DNA of 64,000 nucleotides from Pseudomonas triclosanedens (GTDB lineage: Bacteria > Pseudomonadota > Gammaproteobacteria > Pseudomonadales > Pseudomonadaceae), in contig NZ_CP113432.1 of NCBI RefSeq assembly GCF_026686735.1, positions 744,001-808,000 of the forward strand, in the 5' to 3' direction. Of the stretch, positions 44,219 to 54,498 are shown in pieces. Both the position numbers and the translations under genes were made by a program. The notes under the pieces are model-generated. The model worked only from the letters and a program-made list of their open reading frames with translations, was not told the DNA's origin and made no database searches. Position 1 is the first letter of the stretch. The number at the start of each line of letters is the position of its first letter.

Positions 44219-45484
44219 ATGACCGAGTCCGTTCTCGACTATATGAGCCGCCTGGGCCGTGCCGCCCGTGAAGCCTCGCGCGTTGTCGCGCGGGCCACGA
44301 CCGCTCAGAAGAACAGTGCCCTGCTGGCCGCCGCCGATGCCCTGGACGCCGCCCGCGCCCAGTTGGCCGATGCCAACGAAAAGGACCTGGCCAATGGCCG
44401 CTCCAACGGTCTGGAGCCAGCCATGCTGGACCGCCTGGCACTGACTCCGGCGCGCATCGACGACATGATTGAGGGCCTGCGCCAGGTCGCCTCGCTGCCT
44501 GATCCCATCGGTGAGATCCGCGACATGCGCTATGTACCGTCCGGTATCCAGATCGGCAAGATGCGTGTGCCGCTGGGCGTGGTGGGGATCATCTACGAGT
44601 CCCGCCCGAACGTGACCATCGACGCCGCCAGCCTGTGCCTGAAGTCGGGCAACGCGACCATTCTGCGCGGTGGCTCCGAGGCCATTCATTCCAACCAGGC
44701 CATCGCTGCGTGCATCCAGCAGGGCCTGGCCGCCGCCGGTCTGCCGGCCAGCGCCGTGCAGGTGGTGGAAACCACCGACCGTGCCGCCGTCGGTGCGCTG
44801 ATCACCATGCCCGAGTACGTCGACGTGATCGTGCCCCGTGGCGGCAAGAGCCTGATCGAGCGCATCAGCCGCGATGCCAAGGTCCCGGTGATCAAGCACC
44901 TGGACGGTATCTGCCATGTCTACATCGACGTCGCCGCCGATCTCGACAAGGCGATCCGCGTCGCCGACAACGCCAAGACCCAGCGCTATGCGCCGTGCAA
45001 CACCATGGAAACGCTGCTGGTGCACGCCGGTATCGCCGACCGAGTGCTGCCCCCGCTGGCCGCGATCTATCGCGACAAGGGTGTGGAGTTGCGCGGCGAC
45101 GCCGCCACCCGTGCGCTGCTGGGTAGCGATGTGCTGGAGGCCAGCGAGGAAGACTGGCGTACCGAGTACAACGCGCCGATCCTGTCGATCCGTATCGTCG
45201 ACAGCCTCGCGGCGGCCATCGAACACATCAATACCTATGGCTCGCAGCACACCGACGCGATCATCACCGAAAACTTCACCGACGCCCGCCGCTTCCTCAC
45301 CGAAGTGGACTCGGCCTCGGTCATGGTGAACGCTTCGACCCGCTTCGCCGACGGCTTCGAGTACGGGCTGGGCGCGGAGATCGGTATCTCTACCGACAAG
45401 TTGCACGCCCGCGGCCCGGTTGGTCTGGAAGGGCTGACCAGCGAGAAGTACGTGGTGTTCGGCGACGGGCACGTGCGTACCTGA
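44219..45484 (+). CDS. proA: Gamma-glutamyl phosphate reductase
   Basis: The 421-residue NADPH-dependent enzyme converts glutamyl 5-phosphate to the semialdehyde in proline synthesis. The catalytic cysteine lies in [13 protein letters not shown], with [21 protein letters not shown] and [11 protein letters not shown] as further ProA motifs. Length is normal. Its TGA overlaps the ATG of nadD by one base, forming a unit with nadD-rsfS-rlmH. Confidence 0.97.
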   Translation: MTESVLDYMSRLGRAAREASRVVARATTAQKNSALLAAADALDAARAQLADANEKDLANGRSNGLEPAMLDRLALTPARIDDMIEGLRQVASLPDPIGEIRDMRYVPSGIQIGKMRVPLGVVGIIYESRPNVTIDAASLCLKSGNATILRGGSEAIHSNQAIAACIQQGLAAAGLPASAVQVVETTDRAAVGALITMPEYVDVIVPRGGKSLIERISRDAKVPVIKHLDGICHVYIDVAADLDKAIRVADNAKTQRYAPCNTMETLLVHAGIADRVLPPLAAIYRDKGVELRGDAATRALLGSDVLEASEEDWRTEYNAPILSIRIVDSLAAAIEHINTYGSQHTDAIITENFTDARRFLTEVDSASVMVNASTRFADGFEYGLGAEIGISTDKLHARGPVGLEGLTSEKYVVFGDGHVRT

Positions 45485-46140
45485 TGAAGAAGGCGCGTCC
45501 CCGGCGGATCGGCCTGTTCGGCGGCACCTTCGATCCGGTGCACATCGGCCACCTGCGCAGTGCGGTGGAGATGGCCGAGCAGTTCGAGTTCGACGAGCTG
45601 CGCCTGATGCCCAACGCCCGCCCGCCGCATCGCGAGATCCCACAGGTCACCGCGGCGCAGCGGCTGGCGATGGTCGAGCTGGCGGTAGCCGGAGTAGCGC
45701 CGCTGGTGGTCGACGACCGCGAGCTGAAACGCGACAAACCTTCCTACACCATCGACACACTGGAGTCGCTGCGTGGGGAGCTGGATGAGCAGGACCAGTT
45801 GTTCCTGCTGGTCGGCTGGGACGCATTCTGCGGCCTGCCGACCTGGCATCGCTGGGATGAGTTGCTGGAGCACTGCCATGTCGTCGTGCTGCAGCGCCCG
45901 GATGCCGACAGCGAGCCGCCGGAAGATCTGCGCGACCTGCTGGCGGCGCGCAGTGTTGCCGACCCGAAGGCGATGACCGGCCCCGCCGGGCAGATCACCT
46001 TCGTCTGGCAGACGCCACTGGCTGTTTCCGCCACCCAGATTCGCGAACTCCTGTCGCAGGGGCGCTCGGCGCGCTTCCTGGTACCGGACGCGGTGTTGAA
46101 CTATATCGAGGCTCACGGCCTGTACCGGGCGCCTCACTGA
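45484..46140 (+). CDS. nadD: Nicotinate-nucleotide adenylyltransferase
   Basis: The 218-residue enzyme adenylates nicotinate mononucleotide in NAD synthesis. The nucleotidyltransferase signature [16 protein letters not shown] (with HxGH) is at residues 10-25, and SATQIRELL is near the C terminus. It is coupled to proA (TGATG overlap), an arrangement conserved in pseudomonads. Confidence 0.97.
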   Translation: MKKARPRRIGLFGGTFDPVHIGHLRSAVEMAEQFEFDELRLMPNARPPHREIPQVTAAQRLAMVELAVAGVAPLVVDDRELKRDKPSYTIDTLESLRGELDEQDQLFLLVGWDAFCGLPTWHRWDELLEHCHVVVLQRPDADSEPPEDLRDLLAARSVADPKAMTGPAGQITFVWQTPLAVSATQIRELLSQGRSARFLVPDAVLNYIEAHGLYRAPH

Positions 46141-46161
46141 TCAAGCTACAGAGAGTCATAC

Positions 46162-46515
46162 ATGCAAACCGAACAACTGGTCGAACTGGCCGTCGCCGCT
46201 CTTGAAGACCTCAAGGCGCAAGACATCACCGTTATCGATGTGCGCGAGAAAACCAGCATCACCGACGTTATGGTGATCGCCACCGGTGGCTCCGGCCGCC
46301 AGGTGAAGTCGCTGGCCGACAACGTGCTGGAGAAGGTCAAGGAGCAGGGCGTGAAGCCGATCGGCAGCGAAGGTCAGGAAGGCGGCGAGTGGGTGCTGAT
46401 CGACCTGGCCAACGTCGTTGTCCACGTCATGCAGCCGGCTACCCGCCAGTTCTACGATCTGGAGCGCCTCTGGCAGGGCGCCGAGCAGAGCCGCGCCCAC
46501 CACAGCGCAGAGTAA
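46162..46515 (+). CDS. rsfS: Ribosomal silencing factor RsfS
   Basis: The 117-residue protein contains the RsfS core [19 protein letters not shown] and [31 protein letters not shown] (conserved C-terminal stretch). RsfS binds ribosomal protein L14 and blocks subunit joining when nutrients are scarce. It lies 21 bases after nadD and 7 bases before rlmH. Confidence 0.96.
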   Translation: MQTEQLVELAVAALEDLKAQDITVIDVREKTSITDVMVIATGGSGRQVKSLADNVLEKVKEQGVKPIGSEGQEGGEWVLIDLANVVVHVMQPATRQFYDLERLWQGAEQSRAHHSAE

Positions 46516-46522
46516 GCCTGCC

Positions 46523-46990
46523 GTGCGTCTGCGTCTGATCGCAGTTGGTTCGCGCATGCCGCGCTGGGTCGAGGAAGGCTGGCAGGAGTACGTCAAGCGC
46601 CTGCCGGCCGAGCTGTCCCTGGAGCTGGTGGAGATTCCGCTCAACACCCGCGGTAAGAATGCTGACGTGGCGCGCCTGATTCGTCAGGAAGGCGAGGCGA
46701 TGCTGGCCAAGGTGCAGCCTGGGGAACGCATCGTCACCCTTGAAGTCGAAGGCAAGCCCTGGAGCACCCCCCAGCTTGCCCAGGAACTCGACCGCTGGCG
46801 CCTGGATGCGCGCACCGTCAACCTCATGGTCGGCGGGCCGGAAGGCCTGGCGCCGGAGGTTTGCGCGCGCAGCGAGCAGCGCTGGTCGCTGTCGCCGTTG
46901 ACCCTGCCGCATCCGCTGGTGCGCATCCTGGTCGGCGAGCAGATCTATCGCGCCTGGACCGTGCTGTCCGGGCACCCCTACCACAAGTAG
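46523..46990 (+). CDS. rlmH: 23S rRNA (pseudouridine1915-N3)-methyltransferase
   Basis: The 155-residue SPOUT methyltransferase methylates pseudouridine 1915 in helix 69. It starts at GTG with the family N terminus [18 protein letters not shown], has the knotted SAM-site motif VGGPEGL and ends LSGHPYHK, matching RlmH closely. An in-frame upstream extension overlaps rsfS and is not needed. Together with rsfS it is linked to ribosome maturation. Confidence 0.97.
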   Translation: MRLRLIAVGSRMPRWVEEGWQEYVKRLPAELSLELVEIPLNTRGKNADVARLIRQEGEAMLAKVQPGERIVTLEVEGKPWSTPQLAQELDRWRLDARTVNLMVGGPEGLAPEVCARSEQRWSLSPLTLPHPLVRILVGEQIYRAWTVLSGHPYHK

Positions 46991-47005
46991 TCGTAGCCGT
47001 TTTCG

Positions 47006-48895
47006 ATGCCGCAGCCGATACAGCTCAAGGACCACGAGAAGGACGCCCGCCTGGTCCGTGCCCGCGTCATCGTCGGCGCGGTGGCGATCTTCCTGCTGGC
47101 GCTGGTGCTCGTCGCGCGCATGTATCACCTGCAGGTGACACAGTACGACTATCACTCGACGCTGTCGGAGAACAACCGTGTCCACGTCCAGCCGATCCCG
47201 CCCAACCGAGGGCTGATCTTCGATCGCAACGGCGTGATCATCGCGGACAACCGCCCCAGCTTCAGCCTGACCATCACCCGCGAGCGTACCGAGAGCCTGC
47301 AGGACACTCTCAAGACCCTGGTGGATATCCTCGGCCTCACCGAGGAAGACAAGGCCATCTTCGAGAAGCGCATGAAGCAGGGCCGGCGGCCGTTCGAGCC
47401 GGTGCCGATCATGTTCGAGCTGTCCGAAGAACAGATCGCCCGCATTGCGGTCAACCAGTACCGCCTGCCCGGCGTCGACGTGGCGGCGCAGTTCGTGCGC
47501 CATTACCCGCTGGGCGAGCATTTCGCCCACTCGGTCGGTTATGTCGGACGGATCAACGAGTCCGAGTTGAAGAAGCTCGACCCGGTGGCGTATTCCGGCA
47601 CCCACCACATCGGCAAGACAGGCGTGGAGAAGTTCTACGAGAACGAGCTGCACGGCACCGTGGGTTACGAGGAAGTCGAGACCAACGCCCGTGGCCGCGT
47701 GCTGCGCGTGCTCAAGCGTACCGAGCCGGTGTCCGGCCGTGACATCGTACTGAGTATCGACAGCAAGCTGCAGGCCAAGGCCGAGGAGGCCCTGGCCGGA
47801 CGTCGCGGCGCGATCGTGGCGATCCAGCCGTCCACCGGCGATGTGCTGGCGATGGTCAGCCAGCCGAGCTACGACCCCAACCTGTTCGTCACCGGCATCA
47901 GCTTCAAGGATTACGCCTCCCTGCGCGACTCCGAGGACCGCCCGCTCTACAACCGCGTGCTGCGTGGCCTCTATCCGCCCGGTTCAACGGTCAAGCCGGC
48001 GGTGGCCATCGCCGGTCTAGACGCCGGCGTGGTTACGCCCGCCAGCCGTGTGTTCGACCCCGGCTACTATCAGTTGCCCAACTACGATCACAAGTACCGC
48101 AACTGGAACCGCATGGGCGATGGCTGGGTAAACCTGGAGACCGCGATCATGCGCTCCAACGATACCTACTTCTACGACCTTGCCCACAAGCTCGGCATCG
48201 ATCGCCTGCATGACTACATGAGCGAGTTCGGCTTCGGCCAGCGCGTTGCCCTGGATATGTTCGGCGAAGCGGAAGGGCTGATGCCGTCGCGCCAGTGGAA
48301 ACGCGCCGTGCGCCGCCAGGCATGGTTCCCGGGCGAAACGCTGATTCTCGGCATCGGCCAGGGCTACATGCAGGCCACGCCGCTGCAATTGGCGCAAATG
48401 GCTGCCCTGCTCGCCAACAAGGGCAGATGGATCCGTCCGCACTTGGCCAAGACTATCGACGGCAAGCCGCCGGTCGATCCCGAGCCGATGCCCGACATCA
48501 TCCTGAAAGACCCCAACAACTGGAACCTCGTCGACTACGGTATGCAGCAGGTGGTCCACGGGCCTCGCGGTACCGCGCACAAGGTCGGCGCTACATCGGT
48601 CTACCGTATCGCCGGCAAGTCCGGTACGGCGCAGGTGGTCGCGATCAAGCAGGGCGAGAAATACGACCGTTCCAAGCTCAATGAGCGGCACCGCGACCAC
48701 GCTCTGTTCGTTGGTTTCGCGCCCGCAGACAACCCGCAGATCGCGGTGGCGGTGATGGTGGAGAACGGTGAGTCCGGCTCCGGTGTCGCCGCACCCGTGC
48801 TCAAGGCCGTGACCGATGCCTGGCTGCTCGACGAGAACGGCAAGCTCAAGCCTGAGTACGCTCCCCAGGTGGCGGCAGAGGCGCCCAAGCCATGA
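47006..48895 (+). CDS. mrdA: Penicillin-binding protein 2 (peptidoglycan transpeptidase)
   Basis: The 629-residue PBP2 crosslinks peptidoglycan during elongation. It has an N-terminal anchor (about 23-41), a dimerisation/pedestal domain and a transpeptidase domain with SxxK in GSTVKP, SxN in RSNDTYF and KTG-type KSGTAQ. It forms the elongasome core with RodA, whose gene overlaps by four bases. In P. aeruginosa it is called pbpA. Confidence 0.97.
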   Translation: MPQPIQLKDHEKDARLVRARVIVGAVAIFLLALVLVARMYHLQVTQYDYHSTLSENNRVHVQPIPPNRGLIFDRNGVIIADNRPSFSLTITRERTESLQDTLKTLVDILGLTEEDKAIFEKRMKQGRRPFEPVPIMFELSEEQIARIAVNQYRLPGVDVAAQFVRHYPLGEHFAHSVGYVGRINESELKKLDPVAYSGTHHIGKTGVEKFYENELHGTVGYEEVETNARGRVLRVLKRTEPVSGRDIVLSIDSKLQAKAEEALAGRRGAIVAIQPSTGDVLAMVSQPSYDPNLFVTGISFKDYASLRDSEDRPLYNRVLRGLYPPGSTVKPAVAIAGLDAGVVTPASRVFDPGYYQLPNYDHKYRNWNRMGDGWVNLETAIMRSNDTYFYDLAHKLGIDRLHDYMSEFGFGQRVALDMFGEAEGLMPSRQWKRAVRRQAWFPGETLILGIGQGYMQATPLQLAQMAALLANKGRWIRPHLAKTIDGKPPVDPEPMPDIILKDPNNWNLVDYGMQQVVHGPRGTAHKVGATSVYRIAGKSGTAQVVAIKQGEKYDRSKLNERHRDHALFVGFAPADNPQIAVAVMVENGESGSGVAAPVLKAVTDAWLLDENGKLKPEYAPQVAAEAPKP

Positions 48896-50037
48896 ACAGC
48901 AACTTCGACCGCACACTGTCCAGCGAAGACGTGATGAAGCGACGCTCCAGCCTGCTGCAGCGCCTGCATATCGACGGACTCCTGCTGCTCCTGTTGCTGA
49001 CCCTGGGGGCGGTCGGCCTGTTCGTCCTCTATTCCGCCAGCGGCAAGAGCTGGGACCTGCTGATCAAGCAGGCTACGTCGTTCGGCCTGGGCCTGGGCGC
49101 GATGTTCGTCATCGCCCAGATCGAACCGCGCTTCCTCGCCCGCTGGGTGCCGCTGGGCTACCTGATCGGCGTGGCGCTGCTGGTGGTGGTGGACGTGATG
49201 GGCCACAACGCGATGGGGGCGACGCGCTGGATCAACATCCCCGGGGTGATCCGTTTCCAGCCGGCGGAGTTTATGAAGATCCTCATGCCCATGACCATTG
49301 CCTGGTACTTGTCCAAGCGCGCCTTGCCGCCTGGCTTCAAGCACAGCGTGGTGGGGCTGGCGATGATCGTCGTACCCTTCGTGCTGATCCTCAAGCAGCC
49401 CGACCTGGGCACCGCGATGCTGGTGCTGGCGTCCGGGGCCTTCGTGCTGTTCGTCGGCGGCCTGCGCTGGCGCTGGATCGTCATGGCCGTGTCGGCCGCG
49501 GTACCGGTGGCGGTGGCGATGTGGTACTTCGTGATGCACGACTACCAGAAGCAGCGCGTGCTGACTTTCCTCGACCCCGAGAGCGACCCGCTGGGTACCG
49601 GCTGGAACATCATCCAGTCGAAAGCGGCCATCGGCTCGGGCGGCGTGTTCGGCAAGGGCTGGTTGCTGGGTACGCAGTCTCATCTGGATTTTTTGCCGGA
49701 AAGCCATACGGACTTTATCATTGCCGTGCTCGGCGAAGAGTTCGGCCTGGTTGGGGTTTGCCTCCTGCTGGTGCTGTATCTGCTGGTGATCTACCGGGGG
49801 TTGGTGATCACCACGCAGGCGCAGACGCTGTTCGGCAAGTTGCTCGCCGGCAGTATCACCATGACCTTCTTCGTGTATGTGTTCGTCAACATTGGTATGG
49901 TCAGCGGCTTGTTGCCAGTGGTGGGGGTTCCGCTGCCTTTCATTAGTTATGGCGGAACTTCGCTGGTGACCCTGATGTCAGGGTTCGGGGTTTTGATGTC
50001 GATCCATACCCATCGCAAGTGGATCGCCCAGGTTTGA
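48892..50037 (+). CDS. rodA: Rod shape-determining SEDS glycosyltransferase RodA
   Basis: The 381-residue polytopic membrane protein (about ten spans) polymerises glycan strands with PBP2. SEDS motifs are visible: GATRWINIPGVIRFQPAEF with the conserved RFQPAE, LKQPDLGTA, and the C-terminal PLPFISYGGTSLVTLM. The start overlaps mrdA as ATGA. The stop overlaps the sltB1 start. All point to an operon for cell elongation. Confidence 0.97.
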   Translation: MNSNFDRTLSSEDVMKRRSSLLQRLHIDGLLLLLLLTLGAVGLFVLYSASGKSWDLLIKQATSFGLGLGAMFVIAQIEPRFLARWVPLGYLIGVALLVVVDVMGHNAMGATRWINIPGVIRFQPAEFMKILMPMTIAWYLSKRALPPGFKHSVVGLAMIVVPFVLILKQPDLGTAMLVLASGAFVLFVGGLRWRWIVMAVSAAVPVAVAMWYFVMHDYQKQRVLTFLDPESDPLGTGWNIIQSKAAIGSGGVFGKGWLLGTQSHLDFLPESHTDFIIAVLGEEFGLVGVCLLLVLYLLVIYRGLVITTQAQTLFGKLLAGSITMTFFVYVFVNIGMVSGLLPVVGVPLPFISYGGTSLVTLMSGFGVLMSIHTHRKWIAQV

Positions 50038-51068
50038 TGACAAGAGTGAAGAAAGGAATGCAAGTACTGCGCGCATGGGCAGCCAGGGGAATGCATTGGG
50101 TCGGACTCGCGGGGGCGATCGGCGTGTCCGGTGCCGCTGCCGCGGGCGACTACGATGGCTCGCCCCAGGTCGCGGAGTTCGTCAGCGAGATGACTCGCGA
50201 TTACGGCTTCGCCGGCGAGCAGCTGATGGCACTTTTCCATGACGTGGAGCGCAAGCAGTCGATCCTCGACGCCATCTCCCGCCCCGCCGAACGCGTGAAA
50301 ACCTGGAAGGAGTACCGCCCCATCTTCGTCACCGATGCGCGCATCAGCCGTGGCGTCGAGTTCTGGAACCAGAACGCCGAGGCCCTGGCCCGCGCCGAGA
50401 AGGAATACGGCGTTCCCGCGCAATACATCGTTTCGATCATTGGGGTCGAAACCGTTTACGGCCGCAATACCGGCAACTTCAAGGTGATGGACGCGCTCTC
50501 CACCCTGGGTTTCGACTACCCGCCGCGTGCCGACTTCTTCCGCAAGGAACTCAAGCAGTTCCTCCTCCTGGCCCGCGAGCAGCAGGTCGATCCGCTCAGC
50601 CTCACCGGCTCCTATGCTGGTGCGATGGGTCTGCCGCAGTTCATGCCGAGCAGCTTCCGCGCCTATGCCGTGGATTTCGACGGCGACGGCCATATCAATA
50701 TCTGGAGCGACCCGACCGATGCCATCGGCAGCGTCGCCAACTACTTCAAGCAGCACGGCTGGCACACCGGCGAACCGGTGGTGTCTCAGGCCGAGCTGGG
50801 CACTTCCACGGCGGAAGACGCGCTCACTCAGGGGCTGGAGCCGCAGATGAACCTCAGCCAGCTGCGCGCCCAGGGCTGGCGTACTCATGACGTGCTGCGC
50901 GACGACCTGATGGTCACCGCCATGCGTCTGGAGGGCGAGCAGGGCACCGAGTATTGGGTTGGCCTGCCGAACTTCTATGTGATCACCCGTTACAACCGCA
51001 GCGCCATGTACGCTATGGCGGTCCATCAGTTGGCCGGCGAGATCGCTCGCGCGCGAGGTGTCCATTGA
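50037..51068 (+). CDS. sltB1: Soluble/MltB-type lytic transglycosylase SltB1
   Basis: The 343-residue protein has an N-terminal hydrophobic export signal (about 20-38, ending VSGAAAAG) and no lipobox. The MltB-family domain has IVSIIGVETVYGRNTG with the catalytic Glu in GVETVYG, GSYAGAMGLPQFMPSS and FDGDGHINIW. It cleaves peptidoglycan to 1,6-anhydro products. The ATG overlapping the rodA stop was taken as start; a second ATG at 50058 lacks proper spacing to AAAGGA. Located between rodA and rlpA, it belongs to the elongation gene set. Confidence 0.94.
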   Translation: MTRVKKGMQVLRAWAARGMHWVGLAGAIGVSGAAAAGDYDGSPQVAEFVSEMTRDYGFAGEQLMALFHDVERKQSILDAISRPAERVKTWKEYRPIFVTDARISRGVEFWNQNAEALARAEKEYGVPAQYIVSIIGVETVYGRNTGNFKVMDALSTLGFDYPPRADFFRKELKQFLLLAREQQVDPLSLTGSYAGAMGLPQFMPSSFRAYAVDFDGDGHINIWSDPTDAIGSVANYFKQHGWHTGEPVVSQAELGTSTAEDALTQGLEPQMNLSQLRAQGWRTHDVLRDDLMVTAMRLEGEQGTEYWVGLPNFYVITRYNRSAMYAMAVHQLAGEIARARGVH

Positions 51069-52090
51069 ACAAGCGAATCAGCAGTCCCGGCCTCTGGTCC
51101 GCGGCCGCCTGCATCGGCCTCACCGCCGTGTTCCTCGCCAGCTGCACCAGTAGCCGGGCGCCGCAGTCCACGCCTGGCAGCGGTGGCATCTCCGGGCCGA
51201 TGGATTACAACCGCCCGCACCGCGACGGCGCGCCGTGGTGGGATGTGGACGTGTCGCGCATTCCTGATGCAGTACCGATGCGCCATAACGGGCCGGTGAA
51301 GAACAACCCCTATACCGTGCTGGGCAAGACCTACTACCCAATGAACGATGCGCGTACCTACAACGTGGTCGGCACCGCGTCCTGGTACGGCACCAAGTTC
51401 CACGGGCAGGCCACCGCCAACGGCGAGCAGTACGACCTGTACGGCATGACCGCGGCGCACAAGACCCTGCCGCTGCCCAGCTATGTGCGGGTGACCAACC
51501 TGGACAACGGCAAGAGCGTGATCGTGCGGGTCAACGACCGTGGTCCGTTCTATTCCGACCGGGTGATCGACCTGTCCTTCGCCGCCGCGAAGAAGCTCGG
51601 CTACGCCGAAACCGGCACCGCGCGAGTCAAGGTCGAAGGTATCGATCCCGACCGCTGGTGGGCTGCCCAGGGGCGCTCCATGCCGATGGTGCTGGCGCAG
51701 CCGAAGATGGCTCCGCAGCAGCCGGCCGCTGCGCAACCGCAGGCCGTGGCCATGTCGCAACCCATCGAAACCTACACGCCGCCACCCGCGCAGCACGCAG
51801 CGCCTGTGGCGCCGGTTCTGATCGACTCAAAAAAAAACGCTTCATTACCAGCCGATGGCCTGTATCTCCAGGTGGGTGCCTTCGCCAACCCGGACGCTGC
51901 GGAACTTCTCAAGGAGAAGGTCGGCGGCCTGACGGGAGCCAAGACCTTTATCAGCTCGGTCGTGGTCAACCAGCAGACCTTGTACCGAGTGCGCCTGGGA
52001 CCGATCGGAACGCAGGATGAAGCGACTCGGATGCAGGACAGCATCCGCGTGGCCAATCTTGGCCAACCCAAGCTGGTGCGCCTGGACTGA
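51065..52090 (+). CDS. rlpA: Lytic transglycosylase RlpA (DPBB and SPOR domains)
   Basis: The 341-residue outer-membrane lipoprotein acts on denuded glycan at the septum. Lipobox LASC lies near residue 25. The double-psi beta-barrel has WYGTKFHGQATANGEQYD, TAAHKTLPLPSYVRVTN and VRVNDRGPF. A Pro/Gln/Ala-rich linker leads to a C-terminal SPOR domain (about 262-338; YLQVGAFANPDAAE). Translation starts at TTG with GAGGTG six bases upstream, overlapping the sltB1 stop. The linker contains nine consecutive adenines (51829-51837). Confidence 0.95.
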   Translation: MNKRISSPGLWSAAACIGLTAVFLASCTSSRAPQSTPGSGGISGPMDYNRPHRDGAPWWDVDVSRIPDAVPMRHNGPVKNNPYTVLGKTYYPMNDARTYNVVGTASWYGTKFHGQATANGEQYDLYGMTAAHKTLPLPSYVRVTNLDNGKSVIVRVNDRGPFYSDRVIDLSFAAAKKLGYAETGTARVKVEGIDPDRWWAAQGRSMPMVLAQPKMAPQQPAAAQPQAVAMSQPIETYTPPPAQHAAPVAPVLIDSKKNASLPADGLYLQVGAFANPDAAELLKEKVGGLTGAKTFISSVVVNQQTLYRVRLGPIGTQDEATRMQDSIRVANLGQPKLVRLD

Positions 52091-52184
52091 GACTCCATCG
52101 CACCGGTAGCAGCGGCACGCAGAGGCCGCAGCATGAATTCCCCAAAAGGGATTGTTTGACCATTAGTGAACCCCAGAGAGACGG

Positions 52185-53342
52185 ATGAACATCTTCAACT
52201 TCGCCAAACGCCTGTCATTGCTCGTGCTGCTCAGCGCCCCCGTGGCCAGCTGGGCCGCTGAAGTCGTTCCCGCCGCGCCGCAACTGGCGGCCAAAGCCTG
52301 GGTCCTGATGGACGGCGCCAGCGGCAACATCCTGGTCGAGAACGCTGGCGACGAGCGACTGCCGCCCGCCAGCCTGACCAAGCTGATGACCGCCTACATC
52401 GCTACCAAGGAAATCGAAGGCGGCCGCATCGCCGAATCCGACATGGTTACCGTCAGTGAGCACGCCTGGCGTACCGGCGGTTCGCGCATGTTCATCAAGG
52501 TCGGTTCCCAGGTTTCGGTGAGCGACCTGCTGCACGGCATCATCATCCAGTCCGGCAACGATGCCTCCGTCGCTCTGGCCGAGCACATCGCCGGTAGCGA
52601 AGACGCCTTCGCCGACATGATGAACACTACCGCGCAGAAGCTGGGCATGACCAATTCCCACTTCATGGACGCCACCGGGCTGCCCAACCCGGACCACTAC
52701 TCGTCCGCCAAGGACATGGCTATCCTCGCCCGCGCCATCATCTACGGCGAGCCGACCCACTACGCTATCTACGCGCAGAAGGAGTTCCTCTGGAACAACA
52801 TCAAGCAGCCCAACCGCAACCTTCTGCTGTGGCGCGACAAGACCGTCGACGGCCTGAAGACGGGTCATACTGATGAGGCCGGCTATTGCCTGGTGGCATC
52901 CGCCGTGCGCGACGGCCAGCGCATGATCGCCGTGGTGTTCGGCACCAATAGTGAGCAGGCCCGCGCCGCCGAAACCCAGAAGCTGCTGACCTACGGCTTC
53001 CGCTTCTTTGAATCGCAGACCTTCTACAAGAAGGGCGCCGAACTGACCAAGGCGATGGTCTGGAAGGGGGCGGACCACGAAGTCAAGGCAGGTCTGTCCG
53101 AAGACCTGACCATGACCGTACCGCGTGGCCAGCTCAAGCAACTGCAGGCCAACATGGTGGTCGAGCCGAACCTGATGGCGCCGATCCAGCAGGGCCAGGT
53201 CATCGGCAAGGTCGAGGTCAAGCTGGGTGACAAGGTCGTCCGCACTTCCGACCTGGTGGCGCTGAACGCCGTCGAGGAAGGTGGATTCTTCCGCCGCATC
53301 TGGGACAGTATCCGCCTGTTCTTCTACGGTCTGTTCAACTGA
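52185..53342 (+). CDS. dacC: D-alanyl-D-alanine carboxypeptidase (DacC/PBP5-6 type)
   Basis: The 385-residue class C PBP trims pentapeptides. It has a signal peptide (cleaved near SWA-AE), active-site SLTK, SGN and KTG motifs (PASLTKLM, QSGNDAS, LKTGHTDEAGY), a beta-rich PBP5 C-terminal domain and an amphipathic membrane-anchoring tail (RRIWDSIRLFFYGLFN). The location behind rlpA with a 94-base gap suggests either read-through or its own promoter. Confidence 0.96.
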   Translation: MNIFNFAKRLSLLVLLSAPVASWAAEVVPAAPQLAAKAWVLMDGASGNILVENAGDERLPPASLTKLMTAYIATKEIEGGRIAESDMVTVSEHAWRTGGSRMFIKVGSQVSVSDLLHGIIIQSGNDASVALAEHIAGSEDAFADMMNTTAQKLGMTNSHFMDATGLPNPDHYSSAKDMAILARAIIYGEPTHYAIYAQKEFLWNNIKQPNRNLLLWRDKTVDGLKTGHTDEAGYCLVASAVRDGQRMIAVVFGTNSEQARAAETQKLLTYGFRFFESQTFYKKGAELTKAMVWKGADHEVKAGLSEDLTMTVPRGQLKQLQANMVVEPNLMAPIQQGQVIGKVEVKLGDKVVRTSDLVALNAVEEGGFFRRIWDSIRLFFYGLFN

Positions 53343-53350
53343 CCGCCCAT

Positions 53351-53382
53351 CCCGGTCTTGCACTTTTGTATACAAGACCGGG
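53351..53382 (+). terminator. Inverted repeat after dacC
   Basis: CCCGGTCTTG (53351-53360) pairs with CAAGACCGGG (53373-53382), perfect 10-bp stem with a 12-base loop. The T-tract is poor (ATTGATCC), so termination may be partial. Confidence 0.65.
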
Positions 53383-53533
53383 ATTGATCCGCCCGCGCAG
53401 TCGCAAACTCGGGTAAAATGCCTCGCCTGCGACTGCCCGGCTCTCTCGTGGCCAGGCAGCCGTCGTCCGATCCACCCGGAGCGTCCCGACCCTGGACGCT
53501 CATGCGGAGGCGGGCCACCCGCCCGCGATTGCC

Positions 53534-53833
53534 ATGACCGACACCACCGATACCATCGATACCTCAGACCAGCCCGCGCCGAAGATCGAGTTCCCCTGCG
53601 AACGCTATCCGATCAAGGTCATCGGTGACGCCGGTGAAGGCTTCGCCGACCTGATCATCGAAGTCATCCAGCGTCACGCCCCCGACCTCGACGTCGCTAC
53701 CCTCGTGACCCGTGACAGCCGCAACGGCCGCTTCCTGTCCGTCCAGGTACTGATCACCGCCACCGGGGTCGAGCAATTGCAGAATATCCACAAAGATCTG
53801 CGCGACACCGGCCGCGTCCACATGGTGCTCTGA
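53534..53833 (+). CDS. ybeD: YbeD/DUF493 family protein
   Basis: The 99-residue protein matches DUF493 (YbeD): [20 protein letters not shown] and the ACT-like core with [21 protein letters not shown]. It is a small ferredoxin-fold protein, conserved before lipB in many gammaproteobacteria and proposed to regulate lipoate synthesis. Its TGA overlaps the ATG of lipB, so coupled expression is likely. Confidence 0.92.
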   Translation: MTDTTDTIDTSDQPAPKIEFPCERYPIKVIGDAGEGFADLIIEVIQRHAPDLDVATLVTRDSRNGRFLSVQVLITATGVEQLQNIHKDLRDTGRVHMVL

Positions 53834-54498
53834 TGAGGGAGCCTGGCTCGAATACGCTGGGCTTTCGCGAGCTGGGGCTGTTGCCCTACGAGCCTACGTG
53901 GCATGCCATGCAGCGTTTCACCGCCGAGCGCGATGCCACCACCCCCGATGAAGTCTGGCTGCTCGAACACGAGCGGGTGTTCACCCAGGGCCAGGCTGGC
54001 AAGGCCGAGCATGTGCTGCTTCCCGGCGACATTCCGGTTGTGCAGGTCGATCGCGGCGGCCAGGTCACCTACCACGGCCCCGGTCAACTGGTCGCCTACC
54101 TGATGCTGGACGTGCGCCGCTCCGGCATCGGCGTGCGCGAGCTGGTCACGCGGATCGAGGACAGCCTGATTGGCCTGCTCGACAGTTTTGGTGTGAAAGC
54201 CGTATCCAAACCCGATGCTCCTGGCGTCTATGTCGAGGGCGCGAAGATCGCATCCCTTGGTCTGCGTATTCGTAACGGCCGGTCCTTCCACGGTCTGGCG
54301 CTGAACGTTGACATGGACCTGGAGCCTTTCCGTCGCATCAATCCCTGCGGCTACGCAGGCATGGCCATGACCCAGCTGCGTGAGCTGGCCGGCCCCATCA
54401 CTCTGGCCGATGTGCGCGAGCGCCTGCGTTGCGAACTTGTCGAGCGCCTTGGCTATGCTGAACAGAAGACCCTAACGGGCGGGATCCAACCTAGATGA
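53833..54498 (+). CDS. lipB: Octanoyl-ACP:protein octanoyltransferase
   Basis: The 221-residue enzyme transfers octanoyl from ACP to lipoyl domains. Family motifs are [19 protein letters not shown] near 74-92, [15 protein letters not shown] with the catalytic Lys region, and [14 protein letters not shown] with the acyl-thioester cysteine. The gene overlaps lipA by four bases. Confidence 0.97.
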   Translation: MREPGSNTLGFRELGLLPYEPTWHAMQRFTAERDATTPDEVWLLEHERVFTQGQAGKAEHVLLPGDIPVVQVDRGGQVTYHGPGQLVAYLMLDVRRSGIGVRELVTRIEDSLIGLLDSFGVKAVSKPDAPGVYVEGAKIASLGLRIRNGRSFHGLALNVDMDLEPFRRINPCGYAGMAMTQLRELAGPITLADVRERLRCELVERLGYAEQKTLTGGIQPR

